A stretch of DNA of 6,707 bases from Anaerolineae bacterium (GTDB lineage: Bacteria > Chloroflexota > Anaerolineae > Aggregatilineales > Phototrophicaceae). Below are positions 1 through 4,932 of this stretch, piece after piece (the stretch's first letter is position 1; each line of letters opens with the position of its first letter). The stretch spans positions 1 to 6,707 of the forward strand of contig JADLHH010000353.1 of the NCBI GenBank assembly GCA_020848855.1, in the 5' to 3' direction. The notes under the pieces were generated by a model, which ran no database searches, was not told the origin of the DNA, and saw nothing but the letters and a program-made list of their open reading frames with translations. Made by a program: the position numbers and the translations under genes.

Positions 1-273
1 GCCTTCGTTGGTGCAGGGGATGACCAGCACGGGCGGTTTCGAGATGAATGGGTCGAAGCCCATGCCGACGTATTCCGCCTCGCCGCACAGATCGGCAAGC
101 CGCTTGCGCATCGCCGGGTCGGTGACGGCGATGAAATCCTGCCCCTGGGTGAACCCGGCGCTGGGTCCATGCCGGGCGGCGTCGAGAATCCGTTTGACCG
201 CCGCCGGGTCGACCGGCTCGTCGGAGAAATTGCGCACCATGCGCCGCTTGCTGACCAGTTCGTAAAAGTCCAT
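1..273 (-). CDS. Nitroreductase family protein, N-terminal part (cut by window edge)
   Basis: Reading the minus strand from the ATG at 271-273 gives 91 open codons running off the left edge. The N-terminus MDFYELVSKRRMVRNFSDEP has the RR-x-VR-x-F pattern (about residues 10-16) of the nitroreductase/FMN-dependent oxidoreductase family, where these arginines help bind the FMN phosphate. GPSAGFTQGQDFIAV (about 36-50) matches the family's second FMN-binding segment, PSAGNxQPWxF, here in an SAGFTQG form. Such enzymes use FMN and NAD(P)H to reduce nitro compounds, quinones or related substrates in the cytoplasm; the substrate cannot be told from this piece. The start is supported by AGGAG (ctcct at 281-285 on the plus strand) seven bases upstream. 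It is transcribed away from the tRNA-dihydrouridine synthase gene. About half of a typical 170-200 residue protein is visible, with no frameshift in this part. Confidence 0.85.
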   Translation of the reverse strand, partial: MDFYELVSKRRMVRNFSDEPVDPAAVKRILDAARHGPSAGFTQGQDFIAVTDPAMRKRLADLCGEAEYVGMGFDPFISKPPVLVIPCTNEG

Positions 274-299
274 GCGGGTACTCCTGTAAATGGGGGATT

Positions 300-328
300 G
301 TAGAGGCGGGTCTGAGACTCGCCCCTAC
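300..328. repeat. Imperfect inverted repeat bordered by GTAG(A/G)GGC
   Basis: The left arm gtagaggcgggtc (300-312) and right arm gactcgcccctac (316-328) pair over 13 positions with two imperfect pairs (A/C and G/T) around a tga loop. The outer edge, GTAGGGGC when read from the right, recurs at the palindrome near 3671. It lies in the divergent spacer between the nitroreductase and dihydrouridine synthase genes. It could be a dispersed palindromic repeat or an operator. I see no T-tract that would make it a terminator, and neither flanking gene ends here. Confidence 0.6.
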
Positions 329-379
329 CCTGTTCGCCGTACAAGCGTAACCCGAAACCCGCCCGGCGCAAGTCGATGC

Positions 380-408
380 TTGACGCGCCCCTGCCCGCCG
401 ACGATAAT
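380..408 (+). promoter_or_regulatory. Sigma70-type promoter of the dihydrouridine synthase gene
   Basis: TTGACG at 380-385 (5 of 6 to TTGACA) is followed, after a 17-base spacer, by GATAAT at 403-408 (5 of 6 to TATAAT). This is near-ideal geometry. Transcription would begin near 415, leaving a leader of about 24 bases before the ATG at 439. The promoter lies downstream of the alternative ATG at 376, which argues for the later start. Confidence 0.65.
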
Positions 409-438
409 CCTGATCGCAGGCATTCGACGAGTACCGGT

Positions 439-1467
439 ATGATCGAGCAGAACGTCACCCTGAAGCCGCTGACGATTGGCGGCATCACAATCGAGTCGCC
501 GCTCACGCTCGCGCCGATGGCGGGGCAGACCAACCACGCCATGCGCCAGATGTGTCGTCGCTACGGCGACTGTGGGCTGGTTTGCACCGAGCTGCTCAGC
601 AGCATGGCGCTTTCGTACCATACGCCCAAATCCTACGCCATGTTCGACTGGCAGCCGCACGAGCATCCCTTCGCCGTCCAGTTGTTCGGCGCCGACCCGG
701 ACGTGATGGCGGAAGCCGCGCGCATGGTCGTGGACGACGGCGCGGCGATTGTCGACATCAATATGGGCTGCTGGGTTCCGAAAATCGCCAAAGGTGGAGC
801 GGGCGCGGCGCTCCTGAAGGACGTTTGCACCGCGACCCGCGTGGTCGAAGCCGTCGCCAACGCCGTGAGCGTGCCGGTGACGGTCAAGGTTCGCGCCGGG
901 TGGGACGAAGCCAACCCGACGGCGGTCGAGTTCGCCCGCGCCGCCGAAGGCGTCGGCGTGAAGGCGATTGCCGTCCACGCCCGCTTCGCCACGCAGGGCT
1001 TCACCGGCGAGCCGGACTGGGCATGGATTCGCCGGGTGAAGGAAGCCGTCACCATCCCGGTGATCGGCAACGGCGACGTGCTCAATGCCGACGACGCCGC
1101 CCGCATGTTCGCCGAAACCGGCTGCGATGCCGTGATGATCGGGCGCGGCGCGCTCGGTCGTCCGTGGATATTCCACCACATCGCCCACCGGCTGCGCACC
1201 GGCGAAACGCTGCCCGAACCGACGCCATCCGAGAAGATCGAGGCGGCGCTGGCGCACGCCCGGCTGACGCTGGAGACGACGCGCCTGTCGCAGCGGCAGG
1301 CGATCCTCGAACTGCGCGGGCAGTTGACCAGGTATCACATCGGCGTGCCCGGCGCGGCGGCGCTGCGCGAAAAGCTCGTCCACATCAACACACTGGCGGA
1401 TGTCGAAGCGATCCTGCTCCCGGCGCTGGGCAGCGCCCGCGAATACGAGGCGCGGCTGACCGCGTAA
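439..1467 (+). CDS. dus: tRNA-dihydrouridine synthase (Dus family)
   Basis: This FMN enzyme reduces specific uridines in tRNA to dihydrouridine with NADPH. The predicted protein is 342 residues, usual for bacterial Dus. It has the TIM-barrel opening LAPMAGQTNH (about 24-33), VQLFG (80-84), the catalytic-cysteine segment NMGC (C111), KVRAGW (K150), H180, GNGD (210-213) and GRGALGRPWIF near the barrel end. The C-terminal LRGQLTRYHIGVPGAAALREKL region matches the family's tRNA-binding helical domain. Two motifs are unusual: the residue after the catalytic cysteine is Trp, not the nearly invariant Pro, and HARFATQGF replaces the common H-x-R-T-R-x-Q form. An in-frame ATG at 376 would add 21 residues, but that stretch holds the promoter at 380-408 and lacks family similarity, so 439 is preferred. 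No strong Shine-Dalgarno is visible. Two stop codons stand in tandem (1465-1470). Which tRNA position it modifies is not determinable; the fold is most like the DusB-type proteins of non-proteobacteria. Confidence 0.93.
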   Translation: MIEQNVTLKPLTIGGITIESPLTLAPMAGQTNHAMRQMCRRYGDCGLVCTELLSSMALSYHTPKSYAMFDWQPHEHPFAVQLFGADPDVMAEAARMVVDDGAAIVDINMGCWVPKIAKGGAGAALLKDVCTATRVVEAVANAVSVPVTVKVRAGWDEANPTAVEFARAAEGVGVKAIAVHARFATQGFTGEPDWAWIRRVKEAVTIPVIGNGDVLNADDAARMFAETGCDAVMIGRGALGRPWIFHHIAHRLRTGETLPEPTPSEKIEAALAHARLTLETTRLSQRQAILELRGQLTRYHIGVPGAAALREKLVHINTLADVEAILLPALGSAREYEARLTA

Positions 1468-1486
1468 TAAGCCGCTTTTTACGGCA

Positions 1487-2113
1487 TCAGTACAGCGTCA
1501 CCACCAGATCAAACGAGGATTTCGGACGCACCTGCGCGAAGTAGTAGGCTTCAGCGGCATCCCAGCGTGCGTGCCAGACAGTCAGAAAATCGGCGGCTTC
1601 GCGCGCCGCCAGCCGTGCGTGGCGCACGGCGACCGGCACATCGACGAGGACAGACAGGTCGATCAGGTCGGCGAGTTCCGGTCGCGCCGAGTATGCCCCG
1701 TCGAGGACGATGACGCCGGCAGGCTGACATTCCACCAGGTCGGATCGCATCGGATACGTGCCGTCTGGGCGCAGCCCGGTGAAATCGAACGTGCGCCATC
1801 TGGCGAGCTGCCCGGTAAGCAGCGGTTCGAGCGCTTCGGCGCGCAGCCGCCGCCAGTCGATCACGTCTCTGGCGCGTTCCGCTGCCGTGCGGCTTTCCCA
1901 TGCAGCATCGGGGATATCCGAGGCGTAGAAATCGTCGCCCTGAACGAGCGCCGCGTCGAACTCGGCAGCGATGATCGCCGCCAGCGTGGATTTCCCGGCG
2001 CCGCTGCCGCCGTCGAGCGCGACCAGAAACGGCGTTCCGGCGTGCAGACGCGCGCGAACTGCCGCGCCAATTACGCCCGCAGCCGCTTGCAGCTCAGGAA
2101 TGGGGTTTTTCAT
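1487..2113 (-). CDS. P-loop kinase of the uridine kinase-like family
   Basis: The predicted protein has 208 residues. It carries a Walker A motif GGSGAGKS (35-42) preceded by a hydrophobic strand (FLVALD), then QGDDFY (58-63), the DDFY segment typical of uridine kinase and phosphoribulokinase-like enzymes that bind the acceptor nucleoside. DWRRLRAEAL (86-95) and VIVLDGAYSARPEL (134-147) follow as in uridine kinase relatives, the latter being the Walker B-like strand. VRHARLAAREA (163-173) supplies lid-type arginines, and the C-terminus has the WHARWDAAEAYYF block seen in small actinobacterial and chloroflexal uridine kinase-like proteins. It probably phosphorylates a nucleoside or similar small molecule with ATP in the cytoplasm; the true substrate is unknown. 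Its ATG lies 18 bases after the stop of the upstream tatB-like gene, with no clear Shine-Dalgarno of its own, suggesting co-transcription and possibly coupled translation. It converges on the dihydrouridine synthase gene with 19 bases between the stops. Confidence 0.85.
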   Translation of the reverse strand: MKNPIPELQAAAGVIGAAVRARLHAGTPFLVALDGGSGAGKSTLAAIIAAEFDAALVQGDDFYASDIPDAAWESRTAAERARDVIDWRRLRAEALEPLLTGQLARWRTFDFTGLRPDGTYPMRSDLVECQPAGVIVLDGAYSARPELADLIDLSVLVDVPVAVRHARLAAREAADFLTVWHARWDAAEAYYFAQVRPKSSFDLVVTLY

Positions 2114-2131
2114 CAGCGCAGCGCGTGGGGC

Positions 2132-2674
2132 TTACGACTCGGCATCCTTCTGCGACCACGTCCCGAAATCGCCCGCCGGGCGACCGTTGGTGCTCGGCGC
2201 GGGCTTCGCTTCGGGGACAGCCGGCGGAACAACCGGCGGATTAACTGGCGCGGCGGGCTGTTCGTCCGAAGGCGCGGCAGCAGGCGTCGGCTTGGGTTCA
2301 GATTTGGCGGCGGCGGGCTTGGCGGTATCGCCGGGCTTCAGGTTGAACGATATCGACTGCTTGGCGGTATTGAGTTCGCCTTTGGTGGCTTCCATCGTCT
2401 CCTGGAGCGGCTTGGTCACCGGCGTCAGCGCCCGACCGATCTCGCGGTTGAGGTCGCCGCGCGTTGGGATATTCTTCGGCACTTTCACATCGACGCCCGC
2501 GTCGTCGAACTCCTTCTGGAGCATCTGCGCCGTGTCCGCCCACATCTTGCGCAGCACGGCGACGTACTTGCCGAGCGTATACGACCACTGGATCATGCGT
2601 TTGGGACCCGCCACGACCAGCATAATGATGAAGATTGCCACCAGCTCCCAACCACCAATACCGAGGATGTCCAT
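2132..2674 (-). CDS. tatB: TatA/TatB-family twin-arginine translocase subunit, TatB-like
   Basis: The predicted protein has 180 residues with the canonical Tat layout. A very short N-terminus precedes one membrane helix (about 7-22, GGWELVAIFIIMLVVA), then the hinge GPKR (23-26), an amphipathic helix (about 27-58, MIQWSYTLGKYVAVLRKMWA onward), a charged region predicted helical (70-110), and a Pro/Ala/Lys-rich tail (about 113-170) likely disordered in the cytoplasm. TatA and TatB work with TatC to export folded proteins bearing twin-arginine signals. The length and the Glu at position 10 in the membrane helix resemble TatB (Glu8 in E. coli) more than the shorter TatA, but the residue pair before GPKR is AG rather than the usual FG or LG, so the A/B assignment is open. 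The start is supported by AGAAGG (ccttct at 2681-2686) six bases upstream. No tatC is present in the window. It leads a probable two-gene unit with the kinase at 1487-2113. Confidence 0.88.
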   Translation of the reverse strand: MDILGIGGWELVAIFIIMLVVAGPKRMIQWSYTLGKYVAVLRKMWADTAQMLQKEFDDAGVDVKVPKNIPTRGDLNREIGRALTPVTKPLQETMEATKGELNTAKQSISFNLKPGDTAKPAAAKSEPKPTPAAAPSDEQPAAPVNPPVVPPAVPEAKPAPSTNGRPAGDFGTWSQKDAES

Positions 2675-2707
2675 ACGTCGCCTTCTATCACTGACTCACT
2701 CGTACCG

Positions 2708-2716
2708 ATTCTAACA
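2708..2716 (-). promoter_or_regulatory. Extended -10 promoter for the tatB-like gene
   Basis: On the minus strand this reads TGT-TAGAAT, an extended -10 (TGn plus a 5 of 6 match to TATAAT), about 33 bases upstream of the tatB-like ATG. No convincing -35 is present at the right distance, which extended -10 promoters tolerate. This is the only AT-rich -10 candidate on this strand in the spacer. Confidence 0.45.
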
Positions 2717-2790
2717 TAACTACGGGCGATCGGGGCAGCACGGATTTATCATGCGCTTCATCACAACTCCCGGGGGCGCGCAATCGACGG

Positions 2791-2796
2791 TATAAT
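2791..2796 (+). promoter_or_regulatory. -10 box (TATAAT) for the MBL hydrolase gene
   Basis: A perfect TATAAT stands in a GC-rich spacer, 26 bases before the ATG at 2823. The predicted transcription start near 2803 leaves a leader of about 20 bases, just enough for the Shine-Dalgarno. No good -35 hexamer is found 16-18 bases upstream, so strength and regulation are uncertain. Confidence 0.5.
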
Positions 2797-2810
2797 CGGG
2801 CGGTCGTTGA

Positions 2811-2822
2811 GAGGAGGAGAGG
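2811..2822 (+). promoter_or_regulatory. Strong purine-rich ribosome binding site
   Basis: gaggaggagagg directly precedes the ATG at 2823 and contains GGAGG about five bases before it. It is the strongest Shine-Dalgarno in the window and fixes the start of the MBL hydrolase. Confidence 0.75.
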
Positions 2823-3644
2823 ATGGACACCTATCCATTCACGGTCGGGCAGTTTGGCTGCACGCTGATTCAGGATCACTCCAGCACGCGCTCGGCGGCG
2901 TCGTTCATGCCGTCGCCCCCGCCGGACGAGCTGAATCAGGTCATCCGCGCGCAAGGTCTCGACCCGGACGCGCTCGAATTCTCGATCAGCCCGCTGTTGA
3001 TACGCGCCGCCGACCGGCTCCTGCTGGTCGATACCGGCGAAGGCGGCAGCCTGCCGAAGCACCTCAACGATCTCAGGATCGACCCCGCCGCGATTGATAC
3101 GGTAGTGATCACGCATGGGCATGGCGATCACGTCGCCGGTATCCTCGACGCGGGCGGCGAGTTCGCTTTCCCCAGCGCTCGCTACGTCTTCTGGGATACA
3201 GAATGGGCGTACTGGACGGCGGACGAGCGCTTCGCCCAGACGCCCGACCACCCAATGCTCCCGGTCTGGAACGCGCTCAAGGCGCACCCGGAACGCATCG
3301 AGCGGATCGGCGGCGACCAGCCGGAAGCCGAGATCGTCCCCGGCATCCGCGCGATTTCCGCGCCGGGGCATACCATCGGGCACATCGCGCTGGAACTGTC
3401 GTCGGGCGGTGAAAAGCTGCTGCACATCGCCGACGCCATCCACAGCATTTTTCAGGTCGCCCGTCCGGAGTGGTCGCCCAAGTTCGACTACGACAAAGCG
3501 CAGGCAGCCGCCACCCGGTGCGCCCTGCTGGAACGCGCCGCCCGTGACCACGCGCGAGTGTGCGCTTATCATTTCCCGTTCCCCGGCGTCGGGCGCATCG
3601 TCGAACGCGACGGCGGCTTGCGCTGGGAGCCGGCTGCGACCTAA
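2823..3644 (+). CDS. MBL-fold metallo-hydrolase
   Basis: The predicted protein has 273 residues of the metallo-beta-lactamase fold with a complete set of dinuclear metal ligands: THGHGDH (97-103, giving H98, H100, D102, H103), PGHTIGH (H183), IADAIH (D204) and AYHFPFPG (H250). The strand LLLVDTG (67-72) before the metal motif is also typical. ISPLLIRAADRLLLVDTGEG and the overall length resemble the lactonase/AttM-like and general hydrolase branch rather than true beta-lactamases, glyoxalase II or RNase J; the substrate could be a lactone or another ester and cannot be assigned. No signal peptide is seen, so it is probably cytoplasmic. The gene has its own promoter-like -10 and a strong Shine-Dalgarno, is divergent from the tatB-like gene, and ends facing the convergent SDR gene. 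All metal ligands are intact, so the enzyme should be active. Confidence 0.92.
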   Translation: MDTYPFTVGQFGCTLIQDHSSTRSAASFMPSPPPDELNQVIRAQGLDPDALEFSISPLLIRAADRLLLVDTGEGGSLPKHLNDLRIDPAAIDTVVITHGHGDHVAGILDAGGEFAFPSARYVFWDTEWAYWTADERFAQTPDHPMLPVWNALKAHPERIERIGGDQPEAEIVPGIRAISAPGHTIGHIALELSSGGEKLLHIADAIHSIFQVARPEWSPKFDYDKAQAAATRCALLERAARDHARVCAYHFPFPGVGRIVERDGGLRWEPAAT

Positions 3645-3674
3645 CCTTCAGCCGTAACCCTCTCTCACGGGTAG

Positions 3675-3694
3675 GGGCACGACATGTCGTGCCC
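3675..3694. repeat. Perfect 20-bp palindrome, possible terminator of the MBL gene
   Basis: gggcacgacatgtcgtgccc is a perfect palindrome with no loop bases, preceded by gtag so that the left border reads GTAGGGGC (3671-3678), as in the repeat at 300-328. It lies 30 bases after the MBL stop and is followed by the moderately T-rich gtttcttctctt (3695-3706). It may terminate transcription of the MBL gene, but the T-tract is broken by C residues. The shared border suggests a dispersed repeat recruited to this place. An unpaired loop would need opening of the central bases. Confidence 0.7.
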
Positions 3695-3714
3695 GTTTCT
3701 TCTCTTGGCGCTAG

Positions 3715-3731
3715 GCAAACCTTCGGTTTGC
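3715..3731. repeat. Short hairpin GCAAACC-TTC-GGTTTGC
   Basis: This is a seven-base-pair perfect stem with a three-base loop, lying between the convergent MBL and SDR genes. It shares the plan GCnAACC-TnC-GGTTnGC with the hairpin at 4836-4852, differing only at one stem base pair and one loop base, which points to a common repeat module. No T-run follows on either strand. The short direct repeat tcttggcg brackets it at 3703-3710 and 3738-3745. Confidence 0.6.
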
Positions 3732-3784
3732 GCGGCGTCTTGGCGGTTCAAATCGGTTTTGCCAGCCCTGCGGGTTGAAATGCT

Positions 3785-4771
3785 TCACGCCTTCCCGTAC
3801 GCCTTCAGTATCTCCTCGAAGCGCGCGTCGTCTTCCGGCGTCGTTTGCATCCGGCTGGGTTCCGCCTGATACCATGCCAGCGTCCGGCGAATGCCGACGT
3901 GGAACGGGATCGTCGCCACGTAATCCGGCACGAACGACTTGATCTTGCTGTTGTCGAAGATCACGCTGTACATCTTGTCGCCCAGCAGCCCCGGGCCGCT
4001 TTGCGGGTCAACCTGCGCGATGAAATCCGACGGGATATGCACAATCTTCGGCTTGACGCCGAGCGCGTCGCCGATCTGCTCGTAAATCTGGTTCCACGTC
4101 AGCACGAAATCCGACGTGATGTGGAAGTCGTGCCCAATCGCATAGGGGTTCGCCAGCAGCCCAACGAACGCCTTGGCGAAATCCTCACTGTGCGTCAGCG
4201 TCCACAGCGATGTGCCGTCGCCGTGAACGATCACCGGCTTGCCTTCCAGCATCCGCTTGGGCACGATGTAGCTCGCCCAGTTACCGACACCAATCGGGAT
4301 GCGGTTGTCGTAGGTATGCGACGGGCGCACGATGGTCATCGGGAAGCCTTCTTCGCGGTAGGCGCGCACCAGCCGCTCCTCGCAGTCGATCTTCTCCTGC
4401 GAATAGCGCCAGAAGGGATTCTTGAGCGGCGTCGATTCGGTGATCACCGGGTAAGTCAGCGGCTTCTGGTACGACGACGCCGTGCCGATGAAGATGTACT
4501 GCCCGCAGCGTCCGCGAAACAGGTCGATATCGCGCTGAACTTCCGGCTCGTGGAAGATGATCCAGTCCACCACCGCGTCGAAATACTGGTCGCCCAGCGC
4601 GGCGCGCACCTGCTCCGGCTGGGTGATATCCGCCGTGATCTGCTTCGCGCCTGCGATGGTGACCGGCTGGCGTCCCCGGTTCAACAGGTACAGATCGAAG
4701 CCGCGCTCGACCGCCAGCTTGCTGACCGAGACGCTGATATTGCCGGTTCCGCCAATGAACAGTACTTTCAT
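3785..4771 (-). CDS. NAD(P)-dependent epimerase/dehydratase-like extended SDR
   Basis: The predicted protein has 328 residues with a Rossmann N-terminus FIGGTGNISVSV (5-16) and D48 in the ADIT segment, which normally contacts the adenine ring. An Asn-Arg pair (N31-R32) after the second strand resembles NADP-preferring members. The active site is visible as GTASS (96-100, catalytic serine) and YSQEK (Y123 and K127 of YxxxK). IVRPSHTYD (147-155) and the later HSEDFAKAFVGLL (194-206) match the substrate domain of extended SDRs such as nucleotide-sugar epimerases and CSP41-like proteins. The third glycine of the usual GxxGxxG is Ser; I recall this GGTGNIS form from a bacterial epimerase-like subfamily of unknown substrate, so I do not regard it as a defect. 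The ATG is preceded on the coding strand by a T7-G6-AA tract acting as Shine-Dalgarno about seven bases away. The upstream neighbour, an alpha/beta hydrolase on the same strand, is separated by 160 bases containing a folded repeat. Confidence 0.9.
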   Translation of the reverse strand: MKVLFIGGTGNISVSVSKLAVERGFDLYLLNRGRQPVTIAGAKQITADITQPEQVRAALGDQYFDAVVDWIIFHEPEVQRDIDLFRGRCGQYIFIGTASSYQKPLTYPVITESTPLKNPFWRYSQEKIDCEERLVRAYREEGFPMTIVRPSHTYDNRIPIGVGNWASYIVPKRMLEGKPVIVHGDGTSLWTLTHSEDFAKAFVGLLANPYAIGHDFHITSDFVLTWNQIYEQIGDALGVKPKIVHIPSDFIAQVDPQSGPGLLGDKMYSVIFDNSKIKSFVPDYVATIPFHVGIRRTLAWYQAEPSRMQTTPEDDARFEEILKAYGKA

Positions 4772-4811
4772 GATGCGTTCCCCCCAAAAAAATCCATCAT
4801 TAGAATTCCTG

Positions 4812-4817
4812 ATTTTA
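4812..4817 (-). promoter_or_regulatory. Possible -10 (TAAAAT) for the SDR gene, at the edge of the repeat
   Basis: On the minus strand ggggtgaggTAAAAT places a 5 of 6 match to TATAAT directly at the end of the compound repeat, 40 bases before the SDR ATG. The hexamer 17 bases upstream is ttagcc, a poor -35. This is a weak candidate, offered because no better one exists between the two genes. Confidence 0.25.
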
Positions 4818-4932
4818 CCTCACCCCTGTTTCGCGGCTAACCTACGGTTAGCAACGCTCAACGTCCCCTCTCCACGCCGCTTCGCTTACGGTGGGGAGGG
4901 GCGGGGCAAACGAAATTTGCACGGGGTGAGGT
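4817..4932. repeat. Compound palindromic repeat with three internal hairpins
   Basis: The outer arms acctcacccc (4817-4826) and ggggtgaggt (4923-4932) are perfect 10-bp inverted repeats. Inside lie three hairpins: gctaacc/ggttagc with loop tac (4836-4852); cccctctccac/gtggggagggg with one T/G wobble and a 15-base loop (4865-4875 with 4891-4901); and gcaaa/tttgc with loop cgaaa (4906-4920). The whole can fold as a closed multibranch structure on either strand. There are no coding motifs in it. The outer arm begins at the last base of the alpha/beta hydrolase stop codon. CCTCACCCC...CCCCTCTCC...GGGGTGAGG borders are familiar to me from dispersed repeats in other bacterial genomes (recollection). 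It may end or attenuate transcription between the hydrolase and the SDR. Confidence 0.75.

Noticed and set aside
325..1383. Long open frame (352 codons) on the minus strand across the dihydrouridine synthase gene
   Set aside because: It is rich in Arg, Gly, His and Val with no recognisable motif, and is fully antisense to a gene with clear Dus motifs. Long antisense frames are expected in GC-rich DNA.
1471..1485. Possible bidirectional terminator gccg-cttttta-cggc between the convergent dihydrouridine synthase and kinase genes
   Set aside because: The stem is only four base pairs with a seven-base loop, and neither side has a following T-run. It is too weak to call.
2688..3572. Minus-strand open frame (294 codons) opposite the MBL hydrolase
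   Set aside because: No domain is recognisable, and the plus strand carries all MBL metal ligands plus a strong ribosome binding site.
3703..3745. Direct repeat tcttggcg (3703-3710 and 3738-3745), considered as a CRISPR-like or insertion-site duplication
   Set aside because: There are only two copies of eight bases, with no regular spacing or array. It is at most part of the degenerate repeat region.
3845..4840. Plus-strand open frame (331 codons) opposite the SDR gene
   Set aside because: Antisense shadow: Arg/Asp/Val-rich, with no motif, while the minus-strand frame has the Rossmann and YxxxK motifs.
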